In this document: positions 16,108-17,390 of the stretch, piece after piece
How the letters are laid out: each line of letters opens with the position of its first letter
Numbering within the stretch: the first letter of the stretch is position 1
The notes under the pieces: model-generated
Told to the model about the DNA's origin: nothing
Databases searched by the model: none
Seen by the model: only the letters and a program-made list of their open reading frames with translations
Assembly: GCA_937928755.1 (NCBI GenBank)
Contig: CALEZI010000088.1
Span: forward strand, 1-17,390
From: an uncultured Rhodanobacteraceae bacterium
Lineage (GTDB): Bacteria; Pseudomonadota; Gammaproteobacteria; Xanthomonadales; SZUA-5
Direction of reading: 5' to 3'
Length of the DNA stretch: 17,390 bases
Program-made: the position numbers and the translations under genes

Positions 16108-16113
16108 TCCTCC
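16108..16113 (-). promoter_or_regulatory. Ribosome binding site of the trypsin-like peptidase gene
   Basis: GGAGGA on the minus strand lies 7 bp upstream of the ATG at 16098-16100. It decides this start over the upstream in-frame ATG at 16152-16154. Confidence 0.75.
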
Positions 16114-16185
16114 GGTTGGCGCGAACGATAGTGCACGCTTGGGCGGCAGCGCACCGTGCGAAAGCGCGCCGATGACCATGAGTGA

Positions 16186-16397
16186 GTGGATTTGTCCCGC
16201 GAGCTCTTGATTCACGAGTGGGAGCGGGTTCAGCCCGCGAACTCTTGATTTACCGTGGGAGCGGGTTTATCCCGCGATCTCTTGATTTACCGTGGGAGCG
16301 GGTTCATCCCGCGATCTCTTGATTTACCGTGGGAGCGGGTTCATCCCGCGAGATCTTGCTTCTAAGGCAGAAGCTCGCGGGATAAACCCGCTCCCAC
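16186..16397. repeat. 37-bp tandem array of GTGG-type REPs, fourth family
   Basis: Heads GTGG at 16218, 16255, 16292 and 16329 are spaced exactly 37 bp. Each begins a unit of the form GTGG-GAGCGGGTTCATCCCGCGA, followed by a 14-bp linker close to TCTCTTGATTTACC. Copies differ at only a few positions (CAG, TAT or CAT in the loop). A degraded copy precedes them (16186-16203) and an inverted copy closes the group (16375-16397). The stem (GCGGG/CCCGC) resembles the classic GTGGGAGCGGG REPs of Pseudomonas. With the linker and the hairpin at 16511-16536, this accounts for most of the 457-bp gap (16101-16557), in which no gene is seen. Confidence 0.88.
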
Positions 16398-16399
16398 AG

Positions 16400-16409
16400 C
16401 CCCCCCCCC
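16400..16409. repeat. C10 homopolymer tract
   Basis: Ten consecutive C residues directly follow the inverted REP copy, about 150 bp before nadK. Such tracts are slippage-prone and also a common site of sequencing length error. Confidence 0.8.
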
Positions 16410-16510
16410 GCACCGATGCTGCGTCCGGGACCCACAGCAAAACATGCACCGGCGAGGCCCCGCGCGATCGATCTGGCCGGCCGCGTGGACCGAATGCCTC
16501 GTGGCCTCAG

Positions 16511-16536
16511 GCGGCAAGTCCTTGTAGGCTTGCCGC
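16511..16536 (+). promoter_or_regulatory. Hairpin immediately upstream of nadK
   Basis: GCGGCAAG (16511-16518) and CTTGCCGC (16529-16536) form a perfect 8-bp stem with a 10-nt loop containing TTGTAGG. It ends 21 bp before the GTG start of nadK. It may be another REP relic, a leader structure affecting translation, or an operator. Confidence 0.4.
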
Positions 16537-16557
16537 TCCTGCGTTGTTGGATCGATC

Positions 16558-17352
16558 GTGACCGTGACCGAGTCGCCGCCCACTGTTCAGCCGAGCATTG
16601 CTTTCGTCGCGAGCAAGACCGATCCGGCACAGGCTGCGCTCGCCGCGCTGACGGAGCGTTACCCGTCGGTGCCAGTCAAGGATGCGGACCTGATCGTTTC
16701 GCTGGGCGGCGACGGCTTCATGCTGCAGACGCTGCATCGGCACGCCGCCGAACGCAAGATTCCGGTTTTCGGGATGAAACTCGGCACCGTGGGTTTCCTG
16801 ATGAACCTGTATCGGGAAGAGGACCTGATCGGGCGCTTGATGCGGGCACAGCATGCGGTACTGCATCCGTTGAAGATGCGCGTGATCGGCGAGTCCGGTG
16901 GCGTGCACCAGGCCTTGGCGATCAACGAGGTGTCGCTGCTGCGGCAGACCAAACAGGCGGCCAAGCTGCGCATCTGGGTCGACGGCATCGTGCGCGTCGA
17001 GGAATTGATCTGCGATGGCGCGCTGTTGGCGACCGCTGCCGGCAGCACGGCGTACAACCTGTCCGCCTACGGCCCGATTCTCCCGCTCGGCTCCGACGTG
17101 CTGGCGCTGACCCCGATCAGCCCGTTCCGCCCGCGCCGCTGGCGCGGCGCGATCGTCAAACGCAGTTCGGTGGTCAAGTTCGAAGTCCTCGACCATTACA
17201 AACGCCCGGTGAGCGCAACTGCGGACGCCACCGAAGTGCGCGACGTCGTCGAAGTCGAAGTCGCCGAGGCGCCGAGCGAGGCGATGACCGTACTGTTCGA
17301 TCCGGAACACAGCCTGGAGGAGCGGATCCTGTCGGAGCAGTTTGCGATGTGA
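16558..17352 (+). CDS. nadK: NAD kinase
   Basis: The 264-residue product is an ATP-NAD kinase (EC 2.7.1.23), which phosphorylates the 2'-hydroxyl of NAD to make NADP in the cytosol. Diagnostic motifs are present: GGDG (50-53) with catalytic D52, FGMKLGTVGFLMN (71-83), NE (123-124), the ICDGALLAT segment with D153, and GSTAYN (162-167). It also has the LALTPISPFRPRRW region, which I associate with the xanthomonad enzyme. It is somewhat shorter than the E. coli enzyme at the N-terminus, as expected for that group. The GTG at 16558 was chosen; a second in-frame GTG lies at 16564 and no strong ribosome binding site distinguishes them. The gene is preceded by 457 bp of repeat-rich DNA and appears to be transcribed separately from the genes to its left. 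Only 38 bp follow it in the window, G-rich and without a recognised feature. Confidence 0.96.
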   Translation: MTVTESPPTVQPSIAFVASKTDPAQAALAALTERYPSVPVKDADLIVSLGGDGFMLQTLHRHAAERKIPVFGMKLGTVGFLMNLYREEDLIGRLMRAQHAVLHPLKMRVIGESGGVHQALAINEVSLLRQTKQAAKLRIWVDGIVRVEELICDGALLATAAGSTAYNLSAYGPILPLGSDVLALTPISPFRPRRWRGAIVKRSSVVKFEVLDHYKRPVSATADATEVRDVVEVEVAEAPSEAMTVLFDPEHSLEERILSEQFAM

Positions 17353-17390
17353 GGCTTGGGATGGGGCAAAGGCGGGGCTGGGGACTGGGG

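Noticed and set aside
16101..16154. Upstream ATG extending the trypsin-like peptidase by 18 residues
   Set aside because: The added segment is Arg and His rich and lacks a ribosome binding site, whereas GGAGGA lies 7 bp before the ATG at 16098-16100.
16186..16397. CRISPR-like regular spacing
   Set aside because: The interval between palindromes is a conserved 14-bp linker, not variable spacers. The unit is a tandemly duplicated REP and no cas gene is near.

Overview
The window is a GC-rich bacterial chromosome segment, most likely from a gammaproteobacterium of the Xanthomonadales (Lysobacterales). The affiliation rests on the NAD kinase at the right end, which has the short form I associate with that order, on the DUF1800/DUF1501 pair, and on the many short palindromic repeats with a GTAG or GTGG head, a repeat class well known in Stenotrophomonas and Xanthomonas. 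No database search was possible, so this is recognition from memory. No tRNA, rRNA, transposase, phage gene or CRISPR array was seen.

Layout, left to right. Positions 33-410 hold an array of GTAG-type REP palindromes. It abuts the 3' end of a leftward gene for a class III nucleotide cyclase with a C-terminal FHA domain (419-1312). A 218-bp divergent intergenic region with a perfect TTGACA/TGTCAA dyad follows. Next is a rightward two-gene unit: an exported DUF1800 protein with a duplicated N-terminal module (1531-4233) and a twin-arginine-exported DUF1501 protein (4252-5769). Convergent to it is a leftward 705-residue membrane protein with a spermidine-synthase-like methyltransferase-fold core (5842-7959).

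The second half is dominated by a rightward cluster predicted to form peptide or amide bonds: a transglutaminase/DUF2126 amidoligase-like protein (8261-11524), a circularly permuted ATP-grasp/alpha-E fusion (11832-14348) and a second, stand-alone transglutaminase-like protein (14348-15235). This set is known from comparative genomics as the companion of the proteasome-like protease Anbu, but no Anbu gene lies in this window. The cluster is split by a 307-bp insert made of a strong REP-pair hairpin and a MITE-like element with 19-bp perfect terminal inverted repeats. A leftward trypsin-like serine protease (15372-16100) sits convergent to the cluster, separated by a third REP family. A 37-bp tandem array of a fourth REP family, a C10 run and a hairpin precede the NAD kinase gene (16558-17352).

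The most interesting material is the amidoligase/transglutaminase cluster with its interrupted operon and non-Anbu protease neighbour, and the co-occurrence of four sequence-distinct REP families, of which the two best preserved share one architecture (GTRG head, 8-bp stem, TT, 8-bp stem).
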